A stretch of 64,000 nt of DNA from Nematostella vectensis (Eukaryota > Cnidaria > Anthozoa > Actiniaria > Edwardsiidae): assembly GCF_932526225.1 (NCBI RefSeq), contig NC_064042.1, forward strand, positions 5,627,001 through 5,691,000, in the 5' to 3' direction. Positions 63,305-64,000 of this stretch are shown in pieces. The position numbers were made by a program, and so were the translations under genes. How positions within the stretch are numbered: the stretch's first letter is position 1; each line of letters opens with the position of its first letter. The notes beneath the pieces were generated by a model. The model ran no database searches. It was not told where the DNA came from and worked only from the letters and a program-made list of their open reading frames with translations.

Positions 63305-63715
63305 TTAAGCCTCGTGTGCTTATTTTACTCGCTTCCAAGTCGAATGAGTTACGTTGTTCTCGAAATGCAAGCCCAAATTGCTTCAAACCTCACCCTGACC
63401 ACATTTAAGACTCCACTGTCAGGTCAGAATATTTTTGAGAGTTTTACGATTTTATTTCATAGTAAAGTGAACGGCTTATTTCAATCCCATATGTTTACTG
63501 TAAACGTGAACCACTATAATTTATTCATACACACATTGAGCTTGGGCTACCTGTGATATAACCAGCATGCACAGGCATGTGCTGTAATGTGAATACGGTA
63601 GCCGAATTGGAACGGGTTGCAAAGTACAAAGGGAAGAACAGGCGATTCAATAGAAAAGTTTTCCTGCTTCACTTCTTCGTATAATCCCGAAATTAGAGCC
63701 TGCTAGCAGGTTTAA

Positions 63716-64000
63716 CCCTATTCAGACCGGGGTGGGGGGGGGGGGCTTTTGAGGCCCCCCAGCACCTTTGATCTGTAATAATTTTTGAACTAGTAGGGCT
63801 AGAGCATTGAAATTTGACGACTTTTCCTAAAATTTATATTGAATCAGTTTGGTGTAAACAAAATTTTGATATGTGTACCCTGGTAACCATAGTAACCAAG
63901 TTTTGAGACATAGGTTTAATGAAAATTAGGCAAAACGCTTTAAGTCATTAAAATAAACTATTAATACGTTGGCTCAACTTAAATCCATTTCATATAAACG
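63716..64000. mobile_element. piggyBac-like MITE (unit 5, right end off the window)
   Basis: Left end CCCTATTCAGACCGGGG after TTAA (63712-63715), at the same site as in units 3 and 4. Confidence 0.88.

Larger units (their letters stand above)
62278..64000. repeat. Tandem unit 5 (start only)
   Basis: Begins like the other units and follows the unit 3/4 type: it has the 410-bp local duplication, the segment also seen at 24078-24290 and the piggyBac-like MITE. It is therefore expected to continue into another long, gene-bearing block outside the window. Confidence 0.85.

Overview
The window is eukaryotic nuclear DNA, most likely from an anthozoan cnidarian (sea anemone or coral). This is inferred from a Polinton/Maverick of the type common in cnidarians, two intronless-bodied TPR-CHAT genes (a family strongly expanded in anthozoans), split genes with phase-1 introns, and abundant short repeats with long G/C runs. 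No species-specific marker was recognised.

Bases 1-12492 are most of a Polinton/Maverick (adintovirus-like) element, cut by the left window edge. Reading from its right end: a terminal segment, a 59-bp tandem array, protein-primed DNA polymerase B (minus), a retroviral-type integrase (plus, tail-to-tail with the polymerase and overlapping it by 52 bp), then a long minus-strand run of virion-type genes: double-jelly-roll-like major capsid protein, FtsK/HerA-type packaging ATPase, several small membrane or coiled-coil proteins, a penton-like protein, and a partial gene running off the edge. A TTTAA(A/G) motif lies 21-30 nt before the chosen ATG of all twelve genes. It sets three start choices and implies one short, possibly leaderless, transcript per gene. 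The frames look intact. No protease gene is visible, and the left terminus is outside the window.

Bases 12493-64000 are a tandem array of five related units starting at 12493, 17793, 23268, 43234 and 62278. Units 1 and 2 are about 5.3-5.5 kb and carry no recognised protein gene. Units 3 and 4 are about 20.0 and 19.0 kb and hold an extra 13-14 kb block; unit 5 is cut by the right edge. The Polinton sits at the left edge of this array, and the unit sequence resumes right after its terminus.

Each long block carries one plus-strand TPR-CHAT gene (1150 and 1191 aa). Its TPRs are 9 or 10 nearly identical 40-residue repeats, and its C-terminal CHAT protease domain keeps the His/Cys dyad. Convergent to it is a split minus-strand gene, assembled here from splice sites and phases, for a secreted Ly6/uPAR-like (LU) protein. 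The unit 3 copy looks whole except for an unresolved last exon. The unit 4 copy has lost one LU exon in a 608-bp deletion.

Mobile elements in the array include a TTAA-flanked piggyBac-like MITE in units 3, 4 and 5 with clean empty sites in units 1 and 2, a second TTAA MITE only in unit 5, and a 605-bp TIR element in unit 3. The 32-bp minisatellites near the unit ends generate long but meaningless open frames in all three minus-strand frames.
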